In this document: one piece after another, positions 25,493-35,046 of the stretch
How the letters are laid out: every line of letters begins with the position of its first letter
How positions within the stretch are numbered: the stretch's first letter is position 1
Assembly: GCF_900129295.1 (NCBI RefSeq)
Contig: NZ_FQUU01000013.1
Location: 1-64,000 of the forward strand
DNA: 64,000 nucleotides
Direction: 5' to 3'
Source of the DNA: Flavisolibacter ginsengisoli DSM 18119
GTDB taxonomy: Bacteria > Bacteroidota > Bacteroidia > Chitinophagales > Chitinophagaceae
Notes under the pieces: model-generated
What the model was told of the DNA's origin: nothing
Database searches by the model: none
Seen by the model: the letters and a program-made list of their open reading frames with translations, nothing else
Translations under genes and position numbers: made by a program

Positions 25493-26239
25493 ATGAAGAA
25501 TTTTAGTATTGATCCAGGTAAAAGTATTGCAGATATAGTACGCGAGGATTATCGTACAGCGGAAACATTTATAAAGTTTGGAATTAATTATTGTTGTGGG
25601 GGAAAAACCACCCTCAGAGATGTATGTGAATCACAGAACCTTAAACTGGAAGAGTTGCTTGCTGAACTCGAAAAAAGACAACGTAAAATAACCGTTTTTC
25701 ATGAGTTGGATTACAATAGCTGGAAGGTTGATTTCTTAATAGATTATATTATTAATGTGCATCACGCCTATTTGAATTTGACTATGACCAGGTTGCTGGA
25801 CCAGGTTACCTCTTTTGTAAATAATCATAAAAAGCAATATCCCAACCTTCAGGATGTATTGAAGGTATTAAGCCAACTAATAACACATCTGACTATTCAT
25901 ATTAGCCATGAAGAGGAGATTATCTTCCCCTATATGAAACAGATAGATAATGCCTACAAAAGGAAGGAGTCATATGGCAACCTTCTGGTAAGAACACTCC
26001 GAAAGCCCTTGATCAACCATGAGGATGAACATTTAAAAATAGATGAATTCTTTTTGAAACTGAGAAGCCTTACCAATAACTATAATTTTCCTGCAGATGC
26101 CTGTACAAATCACCAGGTGATTTATCATAAACTCCAAGAGTTTGATGATGATATGACCCAGCATAAGTATCTTGAGGATGATATTCTTTTTCCTAAGGCT
26201 ATGAAAATGGAGAAAGAACTATTGCATATTCAATCATAA
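25493..26239 (+). CDS. ric: RIC/ScdA/YtfE-type di-iron repair protein
   Basis: A 248-aa cytoplasmic protein: DUF542 domain (about 8-55, FGINYCCGGKTTLRDVC) and a hemerythrin-like domain (about 70-240) with HHAY, HISHEEEIIFPY, HEDEHLKI and HKYLEDDILFP as di-iron ligands. It repairs NO-damaged iron centres. It lacks the DUF2249 domains of the copy at 14884. It sits 29 bp after rrf2 and 6 bp before the kinase gene. Confidence 0.92.
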   Translation: MKNFSIDPGKSIADIVREDYRTAETFIKFGINYCCGGKTTLRDVCESQNLKLEELLAELEKRQRKITVFHELDYNSWKVDFLIDYIINVHHAYLNLTMTRLLDQVTSFVNNHKKQYPNLQDVLKVLSQLITHLTIHISHEEEIIFPYMKQIDNAYKRKESYGNLLVRTLRKPLINHEDEHLKIDEFFLKLRSLTNNYNFPADACTNHQVIYHKLQEFDDDMTQHKYLEDDILFPKAMKMEKELLHIQS

Positions 26240-26245
26240 TTAGGT

Positions 26246-27832
26246 TTGGAAAATAAAGAATTCGCGATAGGTATGATGCCACAGCTTTCCCGTGGGAAGG
26301 CTACTCTTTTTGCCATCCTGGCATTTGCCATGACCCTGGTATGCAGTTATTTTTTACCTCAATACCTAATTATTTTAAATGGCTTGCTGGTTGTCATTTT
26401 CCTTTCCATTTTTGTACATACAACTTGGTCCACCATTATCGCAGCATTAATTAGCCTTATATCAGTCGCCCTTCATATTCTTTTCAGGCGTATTGTAACA
26501 ATCTCACATGAAGAATGGAATAAATACGCAATCCTTGTTTTCCTGATAATCATATCAACGCTTGTTGTTTTATATGTCAAAAAATTAATTTTGAAGATGC
26601 AGTTCGACAAATCACATATGACCTCCTTGTTTGAAAATGCTACAGAAGGGTTAGTAGTAACAAATAGCGATGGAGATATTGTGCTGGTCAATCCTTCTGC
26701 CTGCCGTATGTTTGGATACGAACCTGATGGTATTATGGGTCAAAAAATAGAGTTATTGATACCAAGCCAATACCGTAAAGCTCATATCAAGTTACGAGAA
26801 GGATTTTATGAGAAACCTCAAAACAGGGTAATGGGTCATGGTCGTGATCTCCATGGACAAAGAAGTGATGGACAGACATTCCCTGTAGAAGTAAGCCTGA
26901 GCACTTATACTCAAAATGATCAGCGCTTCGTAATAGCTTTTATTGTTGACATTACTCATCGTAAAGAAATTGAACGGAGCATGGTACAGCAACAGAAGCA
27001 ATTGGAAAAAGTTACGGATGAAATGCGCAAGTTAAATGCAGATCTTGAAGCTAAGGTGGAAGAACGTACCGTAATTTTGAAAGAAGCACTTCAACGCCTT
27101 GAGCAATCACAGGAAGAATTAAGTGAAGCCCTTGATAAAGAACGCCAGCTAAACGAGATCAAAAGCCGCTTCGTTTCGATGGCTTCTCATGAATTCAGAA
27201 CTCCATTAAGTACAGTGCTTTCCTCAGCATCGTTATTATCCAAGTATACCACAACAGATGAGCAGGACAAACGCAACCGGCATATTGAAAAAATAAAAGG
27301 TTCTGTAAAGCATTTAAATGATCTCCTGGAAGATTTTCTATCCCTAGGTAAACTGGATGAAGGAAAGATTGGTGCCATTTTCGGAGAGCTTAATTTAAAA
27401 GACGTTGTTCATGATACAATTGAGGAGTTAAAGGGATTGATAAAACCCGGTCAAAATGTTCAATATGAGCACCATGGACAGGAGATCATTGAGAGCGACA
27501 AAAAGCTCATTAAGAATATCCTTATCAACCTGATAAGTAATGCAATAAAATTTTCCGAAAATAACAAAAATGTATACGTTGCCAGCCAGGTGAACCAAAA
27601 CCAGGCAGTAATTTCTGTTAAGGATGAGGGTATTGGTATTTCTGATGAAGACCAGGAACACCTTTTTTCTTCATTTTTCAGGGGTAAGAATGCCATTAAC
27701 ATCCAGGGAACAGGCCTTGGATTACATATAGTTAAGCGTTATCTTGACCTATTGGGGGGAGATGTTGATTTACAAAGTGAACTGGGCAAGGGGACAATTA
27801 TTACATTTACAATTCCTGTAAAATATTCATAA
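26246..27832 (+). CDS. Membrane PAS histidine kinase with FixL-like heme residues
   Basis: A 528-aa sensor kinase: four hydrophobic helices (about 18-115), a PAS domain (about 122-240), coiled coil (about 240-300), HisKA with the phospho-accepting H315 (SMASHEFRTP) and an HATPase domain (NLISNAIKFS, DEGIGIS, GTGLGLHIVKRYL). In the PAS domain H180 (YRKAHIKLR) and R200 (GHGRDL) sit 20 residues apart, as do the FixL heme ligand His200 and the O2-binding Arg220. The start used is TTG 26246; ATG 26273 or 26276 is an alternative. The regulator gene follows after two bases. It is likely an oxygen or NO sensor for the denitrification regulon. Confidence 0.85.
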   Translation: MENKEFAIGMMPQLSRGKATLFAILAFAMTLVCSYFLPQYLIILNGLLVVIFLSIFVHTTWSTIIAALISLISVALHILFRRIVTISHEEWNKYAILVFLIIISTLVVLYVKKLILKMQFDKSHMTSLFENATEGLVVTNSDGDIVLVNPSACRMFGYEPDGIMGQKIELLIPSQYRKAHIKLREGFYEKPQNRVMGHGRDLHGQRSDGQTFPVEVSLSTYTQNDQRFVIAFIVDITHRKEIERSMVQQQKQLEKVTDEMRKLNADLEAKVEERTVILKEALQRLEQSQEELSEALDKERQLNEIKSRFVSMASHEFRTPLSTVLSSASLLSKYTTTDEQDKRNRHIEKIKGSVKHLNDLLEDFLSLGKLDEGKIGAIFGELNLKDVVHDTIEELKGLIKPGQNVQYEHHGQEIIESDKKLIKNILINLISNAIKFSENNKNVYVASQVNQNQAVISVKDEGIGISDEDQEHLFSSFFRGKNAINIQGTGLGLHIVKRYLDLLGGDVDLQSELGKGTIITFTIPVKYS

Positions 27833-27834
27833 GC

Positions 27835-28893
27835 ATGGAAAAAAGAGTTCTTGTTATAGATGATAACAATGATATCAGAGAAAATACTGCCGAAATACTC
27901 GAACTGGCAGGTTATAAAACCTTTACTGCCGAAAATGGTAAAAAAGGGGTAGAGGTAGCTATCAAAGAGAATCCTTCTGTAATCGTTTGCGATATTATGA
28001 TGCCGGAACTTGATGGATATGGTGTGCTTCATCTATTAAGGAAGAACCCGGAAACCCAGAATATTCCTTTTATTTTCCTGACAGCAAAAACTGAAAGAAG
28101 TGATTTTAGGAAAGGCATGGAAATGGGCGCCGATGATTACATTACTAAACCATTTGAAGACATAGAGTTATTGAACGCGGTAGAAATGCGTTTGAAAAAG
28201 TCTGAGATTCTTAACCAGACATATAATGCTACGCCACAGGGACTCACCCAGTTTCTTAAGGATGTAAAGAGTACTGGTTTAATACAAAAGCTTTCTGAGC
28301 AATACGACATTGAGAACTATGAAAAGAAGCAGATGTTGTACCAGGAAGGAAAACGTCCCCGGTTTTTATATTACCTTATGAAGGGAAAGGTCAAAGGATT
28401 TAAGTCACATGAGGATGGTAAGGAATACATTACTAATTTATACAGTGAGGGGGACTTCATTGGTTATACTGCCCTTATCGAAGATTCAAATTACGATGAC
28501 AGCACTTCAATCCTTGAAGATGCAGAGATCATGCAGATACCCAAGGAAGACTTTCTGCAAATGGTGTATAGCGATATCAGCATAGCTTCTAAATTCATAC
28601 ACATCATTACTCAAAATGTTAAGGAAAAGGAAGAACGCCTGCTGAATCTTGCCTATAGCTCATTACGTAAGCGAGTAGCTAAAGCCCTTGTTGATATTGT
28701 AGGAAAGTTTAACCTTAAAGAGCAAATGAATCCTATAGAGATATCAAGGGAAGATATAGCTCAATATGTTGGAACCGCAACAGAATCCCTGATACGGACA
28801 TTAAGTGATTTTAAAGCAGAGAAGCTTATAGATATAAAAAGTGGGAAGATCATTGTTAACAATGTAGAGAAGCTCAAAAACCTATTGTATTAA
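27835..28893 (+). CDS. Response regulator fused to a CRP/FNR-type DNA-binding protein
   Basis: A 352-aa protein: receiver domain (1-125) with D53 as phosphorylation site and conserved Lys in YITKPFE; a cyclic-nucleotide-binding-like domain (about 150-270); and a CRP-type HTH (about 280-350). The recognition helix has E317 and R321 (TATESLIRTL), the positions that read the TGA half-site in CRP and FNR. It has no FNR-type Fe-S cysteine set. As the partner of the PAS kinase it is the best candidate for binding the TGAY-N4-RTCA boxes in this window. Confidence 0.88.
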   Translation: MEKRVLVIDDNNDIRENTAEILELAGYKTFTAENGKKGVEVAIKENPSVIVCDIMMPELDGYGVLHLLRKNPETQNIPFIFLTAKTERSDFRKGMEMGADDYITKPFEDIELLNAVEMRLKKSEILNQTYNATPQGLTQFLKDVKSTGLIQKLSEQYDIENYEKKQMLYQEGKRPRFLYYLMKGKVKGFKSHEDGKEYITNLYSEGDFIGYTALIEDSNYDDSTSILEDAEIMQIPKEDFLQMVYSDISIASKFIHIITQNVKEKEERLLNLAYSSLRKRVAKALVDIVGKFNLKEQMNPIEISREDIAQYVGTATESLIRTLSDFKAEKLIDIKSGKIIVNNVEKLKNLLY

Positions 28894-28908
28894 TACATTT
28901 ATTTATTA

Positions 28909-28949
28909 AAAAGATAAAGGGAAGAGGCTACCTCTTCCCTTTATCTTTT
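28909..28949. terminator. Strong bidirectional terminator (19-bp stem)
   Basis: Perfect inverted repeat 28909-28927 with 28931-28949 around a three-base loop, with A and T runs at the two ends. It separates the regulator gene (rightward) from the Wzi-like gene (leftward), marking the right edge of the denitrification island. Confidence 0.93.
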
Positions 28950-28965
28950 ATGCAAGTACTTGAGA

Positions 28966-30630
28966 TCAATAATCAAATTCCCTTCTATGCATGTTCCACC
29001 TGATTCCTGCATATATTACAAAAGTGTTAGCAGAAGTACCTAAGGCACTTTCTTTACGGTATACGGCATTACTTTCGATGAATAAGTTCGGCTTCAATTC
29101 ATAAGAAAGTAACAAAGAGGCATAAGCGGTTTTTGTCTTTACTCCTGACCCTACATTAAACCCATAGTCCTGTTTGCGATAAGGATCTACATTCGGGAGA
29201 AAAATATTACTTCCATAGCTCACATTGCCTGAATCTTTGCCCTGAGTATAGTAAATGGCTTTGGCTTCCACCATCCACTTCGCTGCAGGTTGATAGCGGG
29301 CGATCCCAATAATTTCCTGCAGGTTAGCACCCTGGGGATGCGCCAAAGGTTGATTATAGTGCGTATAGTTTGCCACTGAATCCCTGTGAGAATAAGTAAA
29401 GGGACGTATCCGGTTACTTTCTATTTGCAGGTCAAGGTTTTTAATATTGAAGGCGTCTATATATTTAGCACCTAGCTGATAAGCAAATTTATTGGCCCAC
29501 CAACCTCTATGTGCCTTGATCTCTGATAGTTTAAATTCATCCAGTAAAAGCTGTCCGTAAAACTGAAAACGATGCGCTACATTGGCTTTAAAATCCAGGC
29601 CGGCTACTGAATTATCAAAACTCCCGTTTTGTTGTTCAATCGACCTGTAAAATATAACTGGGTTCAGGTAGCCAAATTCAAAATGATCCTTGCGGCCAAA
29701 AACAACACCCTCAAAAATGCCCACGTTCAACCATTTGGTGATGCCCATATCCAGGTGGTGCATAGCCGCATATTTCTTAGGAATCAGAATGTCAGCACCA
29801 AAGCGTTCAGCATTTTGTAATTCCATAAACAGGTTCTGGTAATTAAATTTCCAGATCCGGGTATTAATTTTAAAGAATAAAGCACTATTTGAAAAATCAC
29901 TTAAGAAAAGCGAACGATAGCCATTGCCAATAAAATTCTTATCATATCCGAACGCTATATCAATATACCTGGCAACATTTAAGGTGATATAACCCCTGGC
30001 GTCAAAGTAGTCATACCCCGTGCCTTTAAAATCTTTATAAAACCCTTCACCGGGCACTGCCTTTCTTTCATTTACCCATTGTTGCACATAGTGAGGATCT
30101 CTTTCCTGATTATCAGTGACATAAGCTGCAAAGCCAATTTTGTCCGCAATACGGCCTCTCAGGCTCACGCCCCTGGTATTTAAGAATATATGCTCATTAT
30201 TGTTTTTCTCCTTGCCTACATAGTATTGAAAAACAGGATTTACAGCCAAAAAGAAATCTTTTGTATTGACCTCGTAAAAGGTAGCAGGGGTTTTGTAAAA
30301 ATTCTTCCAGAAGGTTTTTTTGCTGGCAAACTGCGTCCTGTCGCCAATAGCCCACTCCAGGTTACTTATGTTGGCAGTGTATAAATTGTATTGGTCAACT
30401 GCGGATAATGCCGCAATAGAATCTAACCTGTTGATTTCTGGTATAACCTGCCGGCGGCTATAGGGCCTGGTTTTCGAAAAGTTTAATATGGAATCTGTTT
30501 GCGCTTTTATTTCCAGTCTTTCTATAAGGATGTTTTCTTTAGCCCCCTGGGGTAAATACGTTGTTTGTGAAAAAACAGGAATGGAAATCAATAAAAAGAA
30601 CAGTCTTACAAGGGTTTGTTTAAATTGCAT
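28966..30630 (-). CDS. Wzi-like outer membrane protein (capsule assembly family)
   Basis: A 554-aa protein with signal peptide (ending near VFSQ) and a long stretch of alternating amphipathic strands typical of an outer membrane beta-barrel. The segments FIGNGYRSLFLSDFSN and TRIWKFNYQN are typical of Bacteroidota Wzi-family proteins, which help bind polysaccharide at the surface. It is divergent from dihydroorotase with only 26 bp between starts. Confidence 0.75.
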   Translation of the reverse strand: MQFKQTLVRLFFLLISIPVFSQTTYLPQGAKENILIERLEIKAQTDSILNFSKTRPYSRRQVIPEINRLDSIAALSAVDQYNLYTANISNLEWAIGDRTQFASKKTFWKNFYKTPATFYEVNTKDFFLAVNPVFQYYVGKEKNNNEHIFLNTRGVSLRGRIADKIGFAAYVTDNQERDPHYVQQWVNERKAVPGEGFYKDFKGTGYDYFDARGYITLNVARYIDIAFGYDKNFIGNGYRSLFLSDFSNSALFFKINTRIWKFNYQNLFMELQNAERFGADILIPKKYAAMHHLDMGITKWLNVGIFEGVVFGRKDHFEFGYLNPVIFYRSIEQQNGSFDNSVAGLDFKANVAHRFQFYGQLLLDEFKLSEIKAHRGWWANKFAYQLGAKYIDAFNIKNLDLQIESNRIRPFTYSHRDSVANYTHYNQPLAHPQGANLQEIIGIARYQPAAKWMVEAKAIYYTQGKDSGNVSYGSNIFLPNVDPYRKQDYGFNVGSGVKTKTAYASLLLSYELKPNLFIESNAVYRKESALGTSANTFVIYAGIRWNMHRREFDY

Positions 30631-30656
30631 GCAGGGAGTTTATCGTTTTTCAAATT

Positions 30657-32003
30657 ATGCAAAAATACCTGATTAAAGATATTCATATAGTGAATGAGGG
30701 AACCATTCGCGTATCTGATCTATTGATTGCCAATGGAAGAATAGAAAAGATTGATGGGTCAATTTCACCTGCACATGGAGGAGTTATTGAAATAGATGGC
30801 AAGGGAAAGTATCTATTGCCCGGTGTAATTGATGACCAGGTCCATTTCAGGGAGCCAGGCTTAACACACAAAGCAAACATTTACACGGAAAGTAAGGCTG
30901 CTGTAGCAGGTGGAACCACCTCTTTTATGGAAATGCCCAACACTATTCCGGCAGCCTTAACACAGGAGTTATTAGAAGATAAATATGCTATTGGAGCTAA
31001 AACTTCGCTGGCAAACTTTTCTTTTTTTATGGGAACTTCAAATGATAATACTGAAGAAGTTTTAAAGACCAATAAAAAAAAGAATTCTGTTTGTGGTATC
31101 AAGATCTTTATGGGTTCATCTACTGGCAATTTATTAGTAGATAACTATCTTACAATAGACAGGATATTTAGAGAAAGCGAAGTCCTCATCGCAACTCATT
31201 GCGAGGAAGAGACCATGATCAGGGAAAATCTGCAAAGGCTAAAAGCAGAAAAGGAAATACTGGAACCCTCTGATCACCCTATTATCCGCAATGACGAAGA
31301 ATGTTTTGAATCTTCTTTCAAAGCAGTTCAGTTAGCCAAAAAATATGGCACAAGGTTGCATATACTTCATATCAGTACAGAAAAGGAGTTGGTACTCTTT
31401 ACCAATATGCTTCCTTTAAAGGATAAAAGAATCACAGCGGAGGTCTGTGTTCACCATCTGCATTTTACCAGTGATGATTATGCTACATATGGTAACCTGA
31501 TAAAGAGTAACCCTGCTATTAAAGCTCCCAACAACCGTAAAGCTTTATGGGAAGCTTTGATGGATGATAGATTGGATGTAATAGCAACAGACCATGCGCC
31601 ACATACCTGGGCCGAAAAAAATGAGCCTTACGAAAAGGCGCATGCCGGCATTCCCCTGGTTCAACATTCATTGCTACTGATGCTTGATTATTATAAGCAG
31701 GGAACAATTACACTAGAAAAGATCGTGGAGAAAATGAGCCATGCTGTGGCTGATTGCTTCCAGGTAAAAGAACGGGGTTATATCCGGGAAGGTTACTTTG
31801 CCGACCTGGTAATTGTTGATATGGATGATACTACCACTGTTAGCAAAGGCAATATAATTTCTAAATGTGGCTGGAGCCCTTTTGAGGGCAAAACTTTCTC
31901 AAGCAAGGTCACTCATACTTTTGTCAATGGAAATTTAGTTTATGGAAATGGTCAATGGGATGAATCTATTAAGGGACAACGGTTACAATTCGACCGTTCC
32001 TGA
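30657..32003 (+). CDS. pyrC: Dihydroorotase
   Basis: A 448-aa amidohydrolase for the third step of pyrimidine synthesis. Segments GVIDDQVHFREPGLTHK, TSFMEMPNT, ATHCEEE, HILHIS and ATDHAPHT identify it. The metal motif that is normally D-x-H-x-H reads DDQVH, so the first metal-binding His is Gln; this appears to be common in Bacteroidota homologues. The Asp in TDHAPH and the other His are present. Confidence 0.88.
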   Translation: MQKYLIKDIHIVNEGTIRVSDLLIANGRIEKIDGSISPAHGGVIEIDGKGKYLLPGVIDDQVHFREPGLTHKANIYTESKAAVAGGTTSFMEMPNTIPAALTQELLEDKYAIGAKTSLANFSFFMGTSNDNTEEVLKTNKKKNSVCGIKIFMGSSTGNLLVDNYLTIDRIFRESEVLIATHCEEETMIRENLQRLKAEKEILEPSDHPIIRNDEECFESSFKAVQLAKKYGTRLHILHISTEKELVLFTNMLPLKDKRITAEVCVHHLHFTSDDYATYGNLIKSNPAIKAPNNRKALWEALMDDRLDVIATDHAPHTWAEKNEPYEKAHAGIPLVQHSLLLMLDYYKQGTITLEKIVEKMSHAVADCFQVKERGYIREGYFADLVIVDMDDTTTVSKGNIISKCGWSPFEGKTFSSKVTHTFVNGNLVYGNGQWDESIKGQRLQFDRS

Positions 32004-32059
32004 ACCCTTCTACTAAACGGGGGTTAAAACAATAGCTATTTTTTCTATATTCATTGCCA

Positions 32060-33376
32060 ATGCAGATAGATAAAGTCACTTTTAATGATATCTCCGTTTT
32101 TCATACCGAAGAAGAATTTTCCATTTTTCACCGGCTCAATTTTACCCAGACAGTAGGAGGGAAGGAGTGGCTTCGACGCTTTTTCCTGGAGCCACACCAT
32201 GACCTTAAGCGCATCATTGGGGTACAAAATATTATCAAGACCTTTTTAAGCCGCATTGAAGAATGGCCAAAAGAAATAACTAATGGAACTGTGATCATGA
32301 TGGATAAGTTCCTGGATTACAACCTTGATCCTGTACCTGAGCATCCTACCACGTTAAACAGCTTATTATATAAGGTCCTGCATCCCCAGGATTTTTCCAT
32401 GGCCAGGTTCTCCGTGAAGCATTTCTCTGATTTTTTCAGGGGCCTGAATAAAATTTTGCAGCTTTTGTCTGAGACGGAATTGCCCGCCAATCTTAGTTTT
32501 TATATTGAAAGAATAAGAAAGATCCTTCATGAAAAGCCATTAAAGGAATTGGCAGAAACCAATGGTTCGGAAACTTTCTCCCAAACCCAGGTTCTTTACT
32601 ATGCTTATTATTTGCGGAGGGATTATAAGACAGACATACTGGAACTAATAGATGTTTTCAGCCGGTTGGAAGCCTGGTATTCCATGGCAATGGCAGTTCA
32701 TACCTATAATTTGAAATTCCCTGAATTTATTATTTCCGATGATCCTTATTTCCAGGCAGAGGGCCTGTATCATGTTATGCTGCAATCACCTACAGCCTAT
32801 GACCTTGTTTTGCAGCCAGACCAGAACTTCCTGTTTTTAACAGGTGCTAACATGGCCGGGAAAAGTACACTTATTAAAGCTGTAGGATCATCGGTTTTCC
32901 TGGCACATATAGGAATGGGCGTACCTGCCAGGCATATGAAACTTTCTCTTTTTGATGGTCTGCTTACCAATATCAATGTAGCAGATAATATTGCTAAAGG
33001 AGAAAGCTATTTTTTCAATGAGGTACAAAGGATCAAGAATACCATTTACAAGATCAATGATGGGAAAAAATGGCTGGTCCTTATAGATGAATTGTTTAAG
33101 GGCACCAATGTGCAGGATGCCATGAAATGCTCGTTGGCTGTTATAAAAGGACTGATCAAAATACATAACTCATTGTTTATCCTTTCCACACATCTTTACG
33201 AAATAGCCGAAGAATTGAAGCCATTTTCAAATATATCCTTCAAATATTTTGAGACCAATGTTATGGACGATCAACTTGATTTTACTTACCAGCTCAGGGA
33301 AGGAATAAGCAACGATCGCATTGGTTATGTCATCCTTAAAAGAGAGAAAGTGGTCGAGATGCTGGAAAAATTATAG
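32060..33376 (+). CDS. MutS-family ATPase (short form lacking mismatch-recognition domain)
   Basis: About 438 aa from ATG 32060 (the open frame begins at TTG 32054). It has the MutS core: helical lever region, then the ATPase with Walker A TGANMAGKST and Walker B LVLIDELFKGTN. The N-terminal mismatch-binding domain and the Phe-x-Glu motif of true MutS are absent, and it lacks the MutS2 Smr domain, so its role in repair or recombination is uncertain. Standard annotation would call it MutS-like. Confidence 0.85.
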   Translation: MQIDKVTFNDISVFHTEEEFSIFHRLNFTQTVGGKEWLRRFFLEPHHDLKRIIGVQNIIKTFLSRIEEWPKEITNGTVIMMDKFLDYNLDPVPEHPTTLNSLLYKVLHPQDFSMARFSVKHFSDFFRGLNKILQLLSETELPANLSFYIERIRKILHEKPLKELAETNGSETFSQTQVLYYAYYLRRDYKTDILELIDVFSRLEAWYSMAMAVHTYNLKFPEFIISDDPYFQAEGLYHVMLQSPTAYDLVLQPDQNFLFLTGANMAGKSTLIKAVGSSVFLAHIGMGVPARHMKLSLFDGLLTNINVADNIAKGESYFFNEVQRIKNTIYKINDGKKWLVLIDELFKGTNVQDAMKCSLAVIKGLIKIHNSLFILSTHLYEIAEELKPFSNISFKYFETNVMDDQLDFTYQLREGISNDRIGYVILKREKVVEMLEKL

Positions 33377-33430
33377 ATTCACTGCCAGGTATATTGCCGG
33401 TAAGAAATTAATTCATGATTTAAACACCTT

Positions 33431-34987
33431 ATGATGCGCATCTTTCTGTCATTTATTTTAATAGTGCTTTGTGTGACAGGGAAGGCACAGGTCATAGATG
33501 TACAACACTATAAATATGAGATCGAATTGTCTGATGCTTCTGATGCTATTAATGGAAAGGCATATGTAACTGTGAAATTCTTGCAGGCATTGCCAGAACT
33601 CGAACTTGACCTTGTTTCTGGTAAAGACCAAAATGGGATGTATGTATTCCAGGTAAAAGAGGGAAATAGTCTACTGAGCTCAAAGCAGGCAAATGATAAA
33701 TTGATCATTTCGCTTTCAAAGCCATCTTCAAAAAATGAAGTGAGAACATTTGAAATCAGCTATATGGGTACTCCCCGGGATGGATTAATTATATCCAAAA
33801 ATAAGTTTGGAGAACGAACCTTCTTTGCTGACAATTGGCCCAACAGGGCACATAATTGGATCCCTTGTAATGATGTTCCTTCTGATAAAGCAACCGTGGA
33901 ATTCATCGTTACGGCTCCTTCACATTATCGTATTATTTCAAATGGAGCTCTAAAGGAAGAAAAAGTAATAGGGAATAACAAAAAAAGAACGCACTGGTTA
34001 GAAGATATTCTGATTCCAACAAAGGTCATGGTTATTGGGGCTGCCGATTTTGCTGTGACCAGGGTAGATAATTCATATCATATTCCAGTCACGGCATGGA
34101 CTTATAAAGAAGATAGTGCCAGGGGAGCTTATGATTATTCACTGGGAGATGATATTCTGCATTTTTTTGAAAGCTATATTGGCCCTTATCCTTTCAATAA
34201 ACTGGCAAATGTGGAATCCAAAACCATATTCGGGGGAATGGAAAATGCCAGTGCCATATTTTATGCTGAGAGCAGTGTTACAGGCAAACGCAGTTCTGAA
34301 GCATTGATGGCGCATGAAATTGCACACCAGTGGTTTGGAAATACAGCAACTGAAAAGAACTTTTCCCACTTGTGGTTAAGTGAGGGTTTTGCTACATACC
34401 TCACAGATATGTATATCGAACAGAAATATGGTATTGACAGTTTTCAGAAGCGCCTTCAGAATGAACGTGAAACGGTGATTGATTTCGTGAAGAATTTTGA
34501 CCAGCCTGTTGTTGACACAGTTACAAGCCTGATGGACTTATTGAACCCTAACAGTTATCAAAAAGGGGCCTGGGTACTTCATATGCTAAGGGAGGAAGTA
34601 GGTGATAGTACTTTCAAAAAGATTATAAACACTTATTACAATACATATAAGTTAAAAAATGCCGACACAAGGGATTTCCAAAAGATCGCTGAGTCAGTTT
34701 CAGGCAAAGACTTAAAATGGTTCTTTGATCAATGGCTTTACAAACCTGGTGTCCCTGAATTAAAAATCCAGGTGAAAGCAGACAATGAAGATTTTAAATT
34801 GGAGATAACGCAGGGAAAAACACTATATAAATTTCCTATAGAAATATCTATTATTTCAAAAAGCGGCACAACCCATGAAAGGTTATTTATAGATAAGCAG
34901 GTGAATGAGGTTAAGGTAAAGGCATCAGGCCCTTTCCGGATACAGGTTGATCCAGGTGTAAAACTTCTGTATGCTGAACTAAAATAG
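33431..34987 (+). CDS. M1-family zinc aminopeptidase
   Basis: A 518-aa exported peptidase (signal peptide about 1-19) with the zinc site HEIAHQWFGN plus the downstream Glu in LWLSEGFATY, and the exopeptidase motif GGMEN. It belongs to the gluzincin family, trimming N-terminal residues from peptides in the periplasm or outside. The C-terminal part is shorter than in E. coli PepN, as is usual for Bacteroidota members. Confidence 0.9.
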   Translation: MMRIFLSFILIVLCVTGKAQVIDVQHYKYEIELSDASDAINGKAYVTVKFLQALPELELDLVSGKDQNGMYVFQVKEGNSLLSSKQANDKLIISLSKPSSKNEVRTFEISYMGTPRDGLIISKNKFGERTFFADNWPNRAHNWIPCNDVPSDKATVEFIVTAPSHYRIISNGALKEEKVIGNNKKRTHWLEDILIPTKVMVIGAADFAVTRVDNSYHIPVTAWTYKEDSARGAYDYSLGDDILHFFESYIGPYPFNKLANVESKTIFGGMENASAIFYAESSVTGKRSSEALMAHEIAHQWFGNTATEKNFSHLWLSEGFATYLTDMYIEQKYGIDSFQKRLQNERETVIDFVKNFDQPVVDTVTSLMDLLNPNSYQKGAWVLHMLREEVGDSTFKKIINTYYNTYKLKNADTRDFQKIAESVSGKDLKWFFDQWLYKPGVPELKIQVKADNEDFKLEITQGKTLYKFPIEISIISKSGTTHERLFIDKQVNEVKVKASGPFRIQVDPGVKLLYAELK

Positions 34988-35000
34988 TTCTTATTAAAAA

Positions 35001-35018
35001 AGCTTCCCTTAGGAAGCT
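35001..35018. terminator. Bidirectional terminator between convergent genes
   Basis: AGCTTCC (35001-35007) and GGAAGCT (35012-35018) form a hairpin with a CTTA loop, flanked by A and T runs, between the M1 peptidase gene and the PDH E2 gene. Confidence 0.85.
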
Positions 35019-35046
35019 CTTTTAATTATTTAGTTTTTTAAAATGG

